5,415 nucleotides of DNA from CAZLLV01 sp964560325 (GCA_964560325.1 CAZLLV010000231.1:1-5415), one strand, 5' to 3'. Positions 1 through 5,415 are shown, counted from the stretch's first letter. The notes: generated from the letters alone by a model not told the origin. Numbers and translations: made by a program.

Positions 1-1
1 G

Positions 2-169
2 GCCAAGGACGGCTGCGTCGTCCTGTCCGGCCCCGTCCTGACCGAAGAGGCGGAGCGGATCGTGAAGGCCGTCAACAAGGTGCGCGGCGTCTCGACGGTC
101 GAGAACCGCCTCCAGCTCCACGAGACGCCGCCCGGCACGCCGGCCACGGCGTCCGAGCTGCGGCACTGA
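2..169 (+). CDS. BON-domain protein, C-terminal end (5' truncated by window edge)
   Basis: This is the last 55 codons of a gene that begins left of the window; the frame starts at base 2 and ends with TGA at 167-169. The visible peptide starts AKDGCVVLSGPVLTEEAERI and continues with VKAVNKVRGVSTVENRLQLH. This is the second half of a BON domain: a beta strand with the LSG turn, an alpha helix rich in A, E, R and K, then the GV-x-x-V-x-N-x-L strand. After it comes a short Pro/Thr/Ala-rich tail ending SELRH. BON domains occur in OsmY-like periplasmic stress proteins and in secretins and channels, and are thought to contact phospholipid or other envelope surfaces. How many BON copies the full protein has, and whether it carries a signal peptide, cannot be seen. 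It converges on the channel gene and ends just before a strong hairpin. The family call is fairly firm; the role is not. Confidence 0.8.
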   Translation, partial: AKDGCVVLSGPVLTEEAERIVKAVNKVRGVSTVENRLQLHETPPGTPATASELRH

Positions 170-193
170 GCCGCTTCCGGTCACCACGACCCC

Positions 194-228
194 GGGGAGG
201 CGGCCGCCCGGCCGCCTCCCCGTTCTTT
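194..228 (+). terminator. Rho-independent-type terminator between convergent genes
   Basis: GGGGAGGCGGCC (194-205) and GGCCGCCTCCCC (210-221) form a perfect 12-bp stem with a 4-base GCCC loop, followed by G and the T-rich TTCTTT (223-228). The hairpin starts 25 bases after the BON-gene stop and lies 20 bases past the stop of the opposing channel gene, so it may serve both. Only the plus-strand side has a T-rich run; the minus-strand side continues into GC-rich sequence, so termination of the channel transcript here would depend on the stem alone. Confidence 0.75.
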
Positions 229-241
229 CCCTCCCGACGCC

Positions 242-1396
242 TCACTCCTCTCCCAAGTACCGCTCCAGCACCTGCTGCCAAGCCGGCCGGGCCGTCACCT
301 CGAGCAGTGCCCGGTTGACCGGCTCGCGCAGCCCGCTCCCCTCCGGAAACGCGACCGCGTAGTCCTGTCCCTCGAAGGTCTGCGGCAGCACCCGCAGGTT
401 CCGGCCCGACCCTCGCGCCAGGTAGCGCAGGATCGGCTGGTCGTAGACCATCGCATCGGCGTCGCCCTCGGCGACCGCGTCCAGCCCCTCCTGTGCCGTC
501 GCGAGCTCCTCGTGCCGCAGGTGCCGGTCCTCCAGATAAGCAGCGCTGGTCGACCCGGCGACCGTCGCCGTGACCGCCTGCGCCAGGTCGTCCGGCCCCT
601 CGATGCCGGAGTCGAGCTGCGCCACGGTGAGCGACGAGGTGATCGCCGCCGTGAAGCTCGAGATGATGATCACGCTCGCGAACATCCAGAGGAGCGCCAC
701 CACCCGTCCGCCGAGCGAGACCGGCGACTTGTCGCCGTAGCCGACCGTGGTCATGGTCACGGCCGACCACCAGAACGCCGACCCGAGACCGCGCGCCCCC
801 GGCTCGAACTCCTCCGGGTTCCTGCGCCGCTCGAAGAACCAGACCAGCACGCCCGCCAGGAAGAGCACGCCGGCGAGGCTCGCCACCGCGCCCAGGAAGC
901 GCGGATCGACGAGGTTGCGGACGGCGCGGATCCAGCCGGAGCCCCCTCCGCCCGACGACGGCACGGCGATGCCGAGGCCCGACGTATAGAAGCTGTGGCT
1001 GAAGTCGATCCGCTCCTCGCGCGGCGCGGTCACGGTGAGCGCCGCCACCGAGGCGTCGAACGTGCCGTCTTCCAGCCCGGAGATCAGCTCGTCGAGGGTC
1101 GCCTCCCGCAGCTCGTAGTCGTAGCCGAGCTCCGTGGCCACGTCGTCCCAGAGCTCGATCGCGATCCCGCGCCAGGTGCCGTCCTCCTGCTTCATGGCGA
1201 ACGGCGGCGCGACCTTGGTGCCGACCACGAGGACGCCGCGGGGCTCGGCGGCGCCGGCGCTTTCGGGGGGAGCTTCGGGATCGGACGCCGCCGGCTGCGC
1301 CGCGAGCGGGGCGAGTGGGAGAACGGCGAAGAGCAGGAGGAGGAAGGCGGGGAGACGGATCGGATGCGCGGACGGGGTGGTCGGCTGGCGGGTCAT
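242..1396 (-). CDS. GluR0-like ligand-gated potassium channel (prokaryotic ionotropic glutamate receptor)
   Basis: A 384-residue protein, close to the length of Synechocystis GluR0 (about 400). Domains in order: an N-terminal signal peptide (hydrophobic LPAFLLLLFAVLPLAPLAA, residues 15-33, likely cut near AAQ); first lobe S1 of a periplasmic binding domain (about 53-146); a Gly/Ser linker; TM1 (about 168-188); re-entrant P-loop with filter TTVGYGD (216-222); TM2 (about 231-252) running into SSFTAAITSSLT (246-257), the counterpart of the receptor gate helix; second lobe S2 (about 258-384). The filter is that of a K+ channel. S1 holds TVTAPREERIDFS, where R126 matches the Arg that binds the ligand alpha-carboxylate in SBP3 proteins and glutamate receptors. 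S2 holds GST (281-283) and VYD with D319, matching the other ligand contacts. The predicted role is an inner-membrane K+ channel gated by a periplasmic amino acid; the exact ligand is unknown. GGAAGG lies 3 bases before the ATG, a rather tight ribosome site. The start codon also overlaps the stop of a 56-codon ORF, so coupled translation from coaBC mRNA is possible. A plain amino-acid-binding protein is excluded by the pore. Confidence 0.9.
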   Translation of the reverse strand: MTRQPTTPSAHPIRLPAFLLLLFAVLPLAPLAAQPAASDPEAPPESAGAAEPRGVLVVGTKVAPPFAMKQEDGTWRGIAIELWDDVATELGYDYELREATLDELISGLEDGTFDASVAALTVTAPREERIDFSHSFYTSGLGIAVPSSGGGGSGWIRAVRNLVDPRFLGAVASLAGVLFLAGVLVWFFERRRNPEEFEPGARGLGSAFWWSAVTMTTVGYGDKSPVSLGGRVVALLWMFASVIIISSFTAAITSSLTVAQLDSGIEGPDDLAQAVTATVAGSTSAAYLEDRHLRHEELATAQEGLDAVAEGDADAMVYDQPILRYLARGSGRNLRVLPQTFEGQDYAVAFPEGSGLREPVNRALLEVTARPAWQQVLERYLGEE

Positions 1397-1563
1397 CGTC
1401 CTTCCGAGAGCTCAGACCTCGTGACTGAATCGCCGGCCGTAGCGAGGGCGCCGCCGGGCGGCTCTCGCAAGGCGCGGCGACGCAGGCGTAGCGGGGCTAC
1501 GTCGAGGAGCCGCAACGCCGCGAGAGACGATGCGGCGGCGTCCGCAGTAGGCGGGCGATTCAT
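1393..1563 (-). CDS. Possible 56-residue ORF bridging coaBC and the channel gene
   Basis: This small frame reads MNRPPTADAAASSLAALRLL at its start and ends TRSELSEGR. Its ATG (1563-1561) overlaps the coaBC stop as ATGA, and its TGA (1395-1393) overlaps the channel ATG as ATGA, which is the usual geometry of translationally coupled cistrons. Nearly all of it (codons 1-48) lies inside the imperfect palindrome at 1421-1567. The peptide is rich in Ala, Arg and Leu with a basic centre (RLRRRALRE) and has no signal peptide, membrane segment or domain I recognise. It has no convincing ribosome site of its own apart from the coaBC overlap. Against it being a real gene: the amino-acid make-up is what any open frame in such GC-rich DNA would give, and the palindrome is also open on the other strand. 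It may matter only as a relay that lets ribosomes pass from coaBC to the channel gene. Confidence 0.3.
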   Translation of the reverse strand: MNRPPTADAAASSLAALRLLDVAPLRLRRRALREPPGGALATAGDSVTRSELSEGR

Positions 1564-1567
1564 TCAC
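1421..1567. repeat. 147-bp imperfect palindrome, MITE/REP-like element
   Basis: The ends are inverted repeats: GTGACTGAATCGCCGGCC at 1421-1438, and the reverse complement of 1550-1567, GTGAATGAATCGCCCGCC, matching at 16 of 18 positions. Inside, further pairs line up in order: CGCCGCC (1449-1455) with GGCGGCG (1534-1540), CTCTCGC (1462-1468) with GCGAGAG (1520-1526), GGCG (1471-1474) with CGCC (1516-1519), GCGGC (1474-1478) with GCCGC (1509-1513, an alternative register sharing base 1474), and a tip CGTAGC (1487-1492) GGG GCTACG (1496-1501). The whole thing could fold as one long bulged hairpin in DNA or RNA. It covers the last two codons and the stop of coaBC and ends 24 bases before the channel start. 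No clear direct target duplication flanks it. The palindromic structure is certain; that it is a dispersed mobile element is an inference from its form. Confidence 0.75.
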
Positions 1568-2810
1568 AAGCTCTCATTTCCAGGTGCCGCGCGATGCCGC
1601 GGGCGATCTCCTGCTTGCCGGCGAGGCGCTCCGGCTCGCCGCCTTCGGAGGTCAGCAGGTAGGCGACGTGCTCGTCGCCCGCGCCCATCTCCTCCCCACG
1701 GTTGGCGACCACCGCCTGGTATCCGTCGCCGAGGCGCCGGCGGGCGATCTCGAGCAGCTTCTCGTGCTCGACGCCCGCTTCGAGCTTGAAGACCACCATG
1801 TGGAGATCGGGGAAGCGCTCGCGCACCTCGCGGATGACCTTCACCGTCGGCCCGAGCTCGATCGTCCAGTCGCGGCCGGAGGGCGTCTTGCCGGGCAGCG
1901 TCTCGGTCGGCCGGTAGTCGGCGACGGCGGCGGTGAAGACGCCGAAGCGGTCGCCGTGCGTCTCGATCTCCTCCGCCACCAGGCGACGGTAGTCGTCGTA
2001 GCTCTTCGACACGATCACCGGCAGGTGGTCGGGCGGGTCGTAGGCGCCCTGGCCGTGGATCAGCCGCACGTCGGCGCCGCGCAGGTGGAGCTCTTCTGCC
2101 ACCCGCACGCCGAGCCGGCCGCTGAAGCGGTTGGTGATCTTGCGCACGTCGTCGAGCCAGACCGGCGTCGGGCCGCCGGTGACGACGCCGGGCACGCCCC
2201 GGAGCGGCGAGCGCGAGACGGCGCGGCAGACCTCGGCCACCAGCACGTGGGCGGACGGGATGTTGTGCTTGCCGTAGCCCTCGCGCGGCGGCACCACGCG
2301 AACCCCCAGGCCCGCGAGGCGTTCGAGCGAAGCGGTGAGGATCGAGGTGTGGAGGCTGCCGTGCATGGTCGGCGCGACCAGCACCTGCGCCTCGCCGCGC
2401 TCCATGCGGCCGAGAGCGGAGGCGAGGGTGGCGGTGATCACGCCGTCGGCGATGCCGGCCGCCATCTTGTTGATCGTGTTGTAGGTCGCCGGCGCCACCA
2501 GGAAGGCGTCGAACTTCTCTTCGTCCGACAGGTGCTCGGCGCGGGGCGAGAGGTGGTCGACGACCGGGTTGCGGGTCGCCCACTCGAGCGTGTCGCGGGC
2601 GACGTAGCGGGTGCCCTCGTCGGAGGTGAACGCCACCACCTCCGCCCCCTCGCGCCGGAGCGCGCGGGCGACGTCGGGCGCCCGGTAGGCGGCGATGCCG
2701 CCGGTCACCATCAGGGCGACGCGCCGGCCGGCCAGGTGATCGCCGTCCCGCGGCACCTCGCGGTCCCCGAGATCGGACGCCGGCGGCGGTTGGAAGTCCC
2801 AGTCGTTCAT
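1560..2810 (-). CDS. coaBC: Bifunctional phosphopantothenoylcysteine decarboxylase / phosphopantothenate-cysteine ligase
   Basis: A 416-residue protein, the usual CoaBC (Dfp) size, catalysing two consecutive cytosolic steps of coenzyme A synthesis: joining 4'-phosphopantothenate to cysteine (CoaB), then FMN-dependent decarboxylation to 4'-phosphopantetheine (CoaC). The CoaC half (about 29-200) opens with VALMVTGGIAAYR (31-43), the flavin-binding start; H93 in EHLS aligns with the catalytic His, and PATYNTINKMAAGIAD (107-122) matches the PATANTIAK segment. The CoaB half (about 207-416) has VTGGPTPVWLDDVRKITNRF followed by SG (210-231), with R223 and N227 matching conserved nucleotide-site residues, and AAVADYRP (294-301). 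Several motifs are altered: PAMN is PTMH (147-150), the usual KIKK region is GKTPSG, and NPDIL is GPTVKVI. I chose the ATG at 2810: an open frame runs further upstream but would cross the divergent promoter and the opposite-strand gene. There are about 28 residues before the flavoprotein core and no clear ribosome site, so leaderless or weak initiation is possible. The stop lies inside the palindromic element. Confidence 0.88.
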   Translation of the reverse strand: MNDWDFQPPPASDLGDREVPRDGDHLAGRRVALMVTGGIAAYRAPDVARALRREGAEVVAFTSDEGTRYVARDTLEWATRNPVVDHLSPRAEHLSDEEKFDAFLVAPATYNTINKMAAGIADGVITATLASALGRMERGEAQVLVAPTMHGSLHTSILTASLERLAGLGVRVVPPREGYGKHNIPSAHVLVAEVCRAVSRSPLRGVPGVVTGGPTPVWLDDVRKITNRFSGRLGVRVAEELHLRGADVRLIHGQGAYDPPDHLPVIVSKSYDDYRRLVAEEIETHGDRFGVFTAAVADYRPTETLPGKTPSGRDWTIELGPTVKVIREVRERFPDLHMVVFKLEAGVEHEKLLEIARRRLGDGYQAVVANRGEEMGAGDEHVAYLLTSEGGEPERLAGKQEIARGIARHLEMRACE

Positions 2811-2887
2811 GGTGCAGGCGAGAGTGTACACGGGCGGAACTCGGCGCCGCCGCTCCCGTAGGATGAAGAACCGAGAGAGGCCGCGCC
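2811..2887. promoter_or_regulatory. Divergent promoter region between coaBC and the hydrolase gene
   Basis: These 77 bases separate two divergent genes and so must hold both start regions unless transcription enters from further away. On the plus strand TAGGAT (2859-2864) is a plausible -10, and AGAGAGG (2874-2880) is a ribosome site seven bases before the ATG at 2888. On the minus strand TACACT (2828 to 2823) is a weak -10 candidate that would leave a leader of only about six bases for coaBC. No good -35 is visible for either. GTGTACAC (2824-2831) is a perfect 8-bp palindrome overlapping the minus-strand -10 candidate. The ribosome site is well supported; the promoter boxes are guesses from short matches. 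Confidence 0.35.
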
Positions 2888-5305
2888 ATGGAACGAGAAC
2901 CGGAGCACGAGGCACCCGCGAAGAGAAGAGCCGCGCACTTGCGGAGTGCGCTCCGCCGCGCCGGCTCCGCGATCGCTCGCGCCGCCGCCTGGACCGTCCC
3001 CGGTTCCCGCACGCGCCGGGGCGCGGCACTCGGCGCGGCGGTCGCGGTCGTCGCCTTCCTGGCGCTCGAAGGCACCCGCCTCTACTCCGGCTTCGGCCTG
3101 GCGCTCGACGTACTTTTCTTCGCCGGCTTCGGCGTGCTCGTCGTCCTCCTCGGCAAGCTCACGTTCCGGCTGATCGCGGTCGTGGCGCGGGTCCTCCCCC
3201 TCTACCTCGGGGCGCTCGGCGTGGGCGCGCTCCTCGGCGGAATCGGCCTGCTCTCGGCGTTCGGCTCTTCACAGACGGAGATCGTCGTCTTCCTTCTCGT
3301 GCCGCTCGCCATCCTGGCGATCCTCGGCGGCGCCGTCGCCTTCGTCACCGGCCCCGGCTTCCGCGCCGCCGGGCGGGGGACCCGAGCCGCGGGGCTCGCC
3401 TGCCTGCTCGCCGCGCTCGGCGCCGGCGCTACGTTCGTGCTCTGGCTGGGCGGAGACGGCACGGCCGACCACCTGCTCGACGCGGAGAAGGACGGAGCCG
3501 AGACGGCGGTCGCCGCGCAGGCGGTGACCCTCGGCCACCTCCCCGATCCCGGCCTCCCCGGCGCCTACCCGGTCGCCCGCCTGACCTACGGCAGCGGCAC
3601 CGACCGGCGCCGGCCGGAGCTCGGGGCCGAGGCGGACCTCACCACGCGGACGGTCGACGGCACCCCCTTCCTGAAGGGCTTCGATGGCTGGAAGGCCGAT
3701 CTGCGGGAGCGCTACTGGGGCTTCGGCAAGAAAGCGCTGCCACTCAACGGCCGGGTCTGGTACCCGGAGACCTCAGCCAGGGATGGAGCGAGCGACGGGC
3801 CGTTCCCGCTGGTGCTGATCGTCCACGGCAACCACAACATGGGCGACTTCTCGGACACCGGCTACGGCTACCTGGGCGAGCACCTGGCGAGCCGCGGCTT
3901 CGTGTTCGTGTCGATCGACCAGAACTTCCTCAACGGGCACCACGTCCCGGGGCCCTCCGGCGAGAACGACGCCCGCGGCTGGCTGCTGCTCGAGCACCTG
4001 AAGGTCTGGCGGGAGTGGAACGGCGACCCCGGGAACCCCTTCCACGGCAAGATCGACCTCGACCGGATCGGGCTGATCGGCCACTCGCGCGGCGGCGAGG
4101 CGGCCGGGCACGCGGCGGCCTTCGATCGCCTGCCCGCGTGGCCGGACGACGCGAAGGTGCGGTTCGACTACGACTTCGGTATCCGCGCGGTGGTGGCGAT
4201 CGCCCCGAGCGACGGCCAGTACCGCCCGGCCGACCGGCGGACGCCGCTCGAGGACGTGGCGTACCTGACGATCCAGGGCGGCCACGACGGCGACGTGTCC
4301 TCGTGGGCCGGCGACCGCCAGCTCCGCCGGGTCCGCTTCACGCGCGCCGAGCCCCGGCTCTTCAAGGCCGGCGTCTTCCTCTACCGGGCGAACCACGGGC
4401 AGTTCAACACCTCCTGGGGGCGCTTCGACACGTCGCCGCCGCGGGCGTGGCTGCTCAACGTGGCGCCGCTGATGGACCCGGACGACCAGCGCCGCGCGGC
4501 GCGCACGCTGATCGGCGGCTTTCTGGAGGCGACGCTGCGGGACCGCACCGGATACCGGGAGATGTTCCGCGACCTCTCGGCCGCCCGTCCCTGGCTGCCG
4601 GAGGGGATCTACGCCGGCCGCTACCAGGACGGGAGCTTCCGGCCGCTCGCCGACTTCGAGGAGGACATCGACGTGACGACCGGCTCGGCGCCGGGCGCCA
4701 CGATCCGGGCGCGCGGCCTCGCCACCTGGCGGGAGCAGGACGTGCCGCTCCGCGGCGGCGGGACGCGCTACGACCACGGCGTCTATCTCGGCTGGCGGGT
4801 GGCGGATGGCGGGGAGGACGAGGCGGATCGCCGCGCGCCGGCCTGGGCGGTGCGGGTGCCGGCCGGCTGGGGGGGCGGCGCGACCGGCACGCCGGCACGG
4901 CTCCAGATCGACCTCGCGCGGGCGCCGGAGGAGCCGAAGAAGGGGGAGGACGACGAGGCGTCGGAGGACGAGGCGGACGGAGACGAGCCGGAGCCGGGGA
5001 GCACGCCGGTCGACCTGACCGTCGAGCTGCGCGATCGCTCCGGAGCCGTGGCGCGGCTGCCGCTCAGCCGCTTCGGGCCCGAGCTCCGGGTGCTTCCGTC
5101 CCGCTTCAGCAAGGTCGACGCGATCGAGGACGATCGCTACGGCAAGGAGCCGGAGCCGATCTTCCAGACCTACTCGATGCCGCTCGCGGCCTTCGCGGAC
5201 GCCGCCCCCGGCTTCGACCCGGCCGCCCTCGCCGAGGTCCGCCTGGTCTTCGACCGCAGCCCGGTGGGGGTGATCATCGTCGACGATGTCGGCGTTTCTC
5301 AGTGA
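2888..5305 (+). CDS. Membrane-anchored alpha/beta-hydrolase with C-terminal beta-rich domain
   Basis: An 805-residue protein. An Arg-rich N-terminus (about 1-44) precedes five hydrophobic segments at about 46-61, 71-89, 102-124, 131-154 and 167-187. Positive charges at the N-terminus and in the 158-166 loop put both inside the cell, so the rest should face the periplasm. A connecting region (about 190-300) contains KALPLNGRVWYPE. The alpha/beta-hydrolase core (about 305-550) has LVLIVHGNH (308-316, oxyanion-hole HGN), nucleophile elbow GHSRGGEA with S400, likely acid D467 in QGGHDGDV, and likely base H503 in YRANHGQF. GHSRGG is the elbow also known from chlorophyllases; esterase or lipase-like activity is likely, but the substrate is unknown. 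The C-terminal part (about 595-805) is beta-rich, with an acidic low-complexity insert (680-703) and a last block, MPLAAF to FDRSPVGVIIVDDVGVSQ, that looks like the end of a galactose-binding or CBM-type jelly roll. AGAGAGG seven bases before the ATG supports this start. Transcribed away from coaBC, with no obvious partner in the window. Confidence 0.85.
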   Translation: MEREPEHEAPAKRRAAHLRSALRRAGSAIARAAAWTVPGSRTRRGAALGAAVAVVAFLALEGTRLYSGFGLALDVLFFAGFGVLVVLLGKLTFRLIAVVARVLPLYLGALGVGALLGGIGLLSAFGSSQTEIVVFLLVPLAILAILGGAVAFVTGPGFRAAGRGTRAAGLACLLAALGAGATFVLWLGGDGTADHLLDAEKDGAETAVAAQAVTLGHLPDPGLPGAYPVARLTYGSGTDRRRPELGAEADLTTRTVDGTPFLKGFDGWKADLRERYWGFGKKALPLNGRVWYPETSARDGASDGPFPLVLIVHGNHNMGDFSDTGYGYLGEHLASRGFVFVSIDQNFLNGHHVPGPSGENDARGWLLLEHLKVWREWNGDPGNPFHGKIDLDRIGLIGHSRGGEAAGHAAAFDRLPAWPDDAKVRFDYDFGIRAVVAIAPSDGQYRPADRRTPLEDVAYLTIQGGHDGDVSSWAGDRQLRRVRFTRAEPRLFKAGVFLYRANHGQFNTSWGRFDTSPPRAWLLNVAPLMDPDDQRRAARTLIGGFLEATLRDRTGYREMFRDLSAARPWLPEGIYAGRYQDGSFRPLADFEEDIDVTTGSAPGATIRARGLATWREQDVPLRGGGTRYDHGVYLGWRVADGGEDEADRRAPAWAVRVPAGWGGGATGTPARLQIDLARAPEEPKKGEDDEASEDEADGDEPEPGSTPVDLTVELRDRSGAVARLPLSRFGPELRVLPSRFSKVDAIEDDRYGKEPEPIFQTYSMPLAAFADAAPGFDPAALAEVRLVFDRSPVGVIIVDDVGVSQ

Positions 5306-5324
5306 TCGCCCCGCTGAACCCCGA

Positions 5325-5352
5325 CCCTTTCTCCCCGCGCGGGGAGAAAGGG
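5325..5352. terminator. Perfect 28-bp palindrome after the hydrolase gene, terminator or intergenic repeat
   Basis: CCCTTTCTCCCCGC (5325-5338) is followed directly by its exact reverse complement (5339-5352), giving a 12-bp stem with a GCGC tip, 20 bases after the hydrolase stop. The position fits a terminator, but no T-run follows it; the next bases are CGCCCCCGCCC. A similar pyrimidine stretch, CTCTTTCTCC, recurs at 5368-5377. It could equally be one copy of a dispersed intergenic palindrome. Confidence 0.55.
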
Positions 5353-5397
5353 CGCCCCCGCCCGAACCTCTTTCTCCAGGCGGTGCATCGCAATCCG

Positions 5398-5414
5398 GCG
5401 GGATACGATCCCGC
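5398..5414 (+). promoter_or_regulatory. Inverted repeat with -10-like core at the right edge
   Basis: GCGGGAT (5398-5404) and ATCCCGC (5408-5414) form a 7-bp inverted repeat around ACG. The centre contains TACGAT (5404-5409), which resembles a -10 box, with a poor -35 candidate GGTGCA (5382-5387) 16 bases upstream. It may belong to the promoter of a gene beginning right of the window. Support is weak because the sequence ends here. Confidence 0.2.
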
Positions 5415-5415
5415 A

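Noticed and set aside
72..770. 232-codon plus- or minus-strand type open frame overlapping the channel 3' half and BON end
   Set aside because: Gly/Arg/Ala-rich translation without motifs, in conflict with the BON domain and the channel gene.
1421..1567. CRISPR repeat or tRNA-like structure
   Set aside because: There is no repeat-spacer periodicity and no cloverleaf or T-loop consensus; the sequence is a single inverted repeat.
1397..1567. Promoter for the channel gene within the palindrome
   Set aside because: I looked for -35/-10 pairs on the minus strand (for example TTGCGG or TTGCGA with later hexamers) and found no acceptable -10 at the right spacing.
512..1789. 425-codon plus-strand open frame opposite the channel gene and through the palindrome
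   Set aside because: Arg/Glu-rich low-information translation antisense to the clear channel gene. Only its passage through the palindrome is of interest, and that is reported separately.
1584..2861. 425-codon plus-strand open frame opposite coaBC
   Set aside because: Antisense shadow typical of GC-rich DNA: the translation is biased toward V, G, A, R, D and H with no motifs, while the minus strand carries clear CoaBC motifs.
2811..3075. Longer minus-strand starts for the coaBC region (from 3029, or an overlapping frame from 3075)
   Set aside because: The extra N-terminal residues are Arg-rich without domain similarity and cross both the divergent promoter and the start of the opposite-strand hydrolase gene. 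The frame from 3075 is a different frame with no CoaBC motifs.
3773..4777. 334-codon minus-strand open frame opposite the hydrolase core
   Set aside because: Shadow of the hydrolase reading frame, which contains the catalytic motifs; the antisense translation has none.

Overview
The window is very GC-rich (roughly 70% by eye) and densely coding. It looks like chromosomal DNA of a free-living, high-GC, Gram-negative-type bacterium. An acidobacterial (for example Thermoanaerobaculia-like) or myxobacterial relative would fit, but this is inferred from composition and gene style only; no phylogenetic marker is present.

Layout from left to right: (1) the last 55 codons of a plus-strand BON-domain protein, ending at 169; (2) a perfect 12-bp GC-rich hairpin followed by a short T-rich run, placed between two convergent genes; (3) a minus-strand gene (1396 to 242) for a prokaryotic ionotropic-glutamate-receptor-like potassium channel of the GluR0 type, in which a periplasmic amino-acid-binding domain is split by a TVGYGD pore module; (4) a 147-bp imperfect palindrome (1421-1567) filling the gap to the next gene; (5) a minus-strand coaBC (dfp) gene for coenzyme A biosynthesis (2810 to 1560); (6) a 77-bp divergent promoter region; (7) a plus-strand gene (2888-5305) for an 805-residue membrane-anchored alpha/beta-hydrolase with a GHSRGG nucleophile elbow and a C-terminal beta-rich domain; (8) a perfect 28-bp palindrome just after it, probably a terminator or intergenic repeat, and a small inverted repeat with a -10-like core at the right edge.

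The most unusual part is the coaBC-to-channel junction. The intergenic sequence is one long inverted repeat with 18-bp ends matching at 16 positions, which suggests a MITE- or REP-like mobile palindrome. It is also open in one frame on each strand. The minus-strand frame forms a 56-codon ORF whose ATG overlaps the coaBC stop (ATGA) and whose TGA overlaps the channel's ATG (ATGA again). The three minus-strand frames are therefore linked by two 4-base stop/start overlaps. Whether the small ORF is translated, or is a by-product of the palindrome's sequence, cannot be settled from this window.

The genes do not form one obvious pathway. CoaBC is housekeeping metabolism, the channel is probably an amino-acid-gated potassium channel of the inner membrane, and the hydrolase is probably a periplasm-facing esterase or lipase of unknown substrate.
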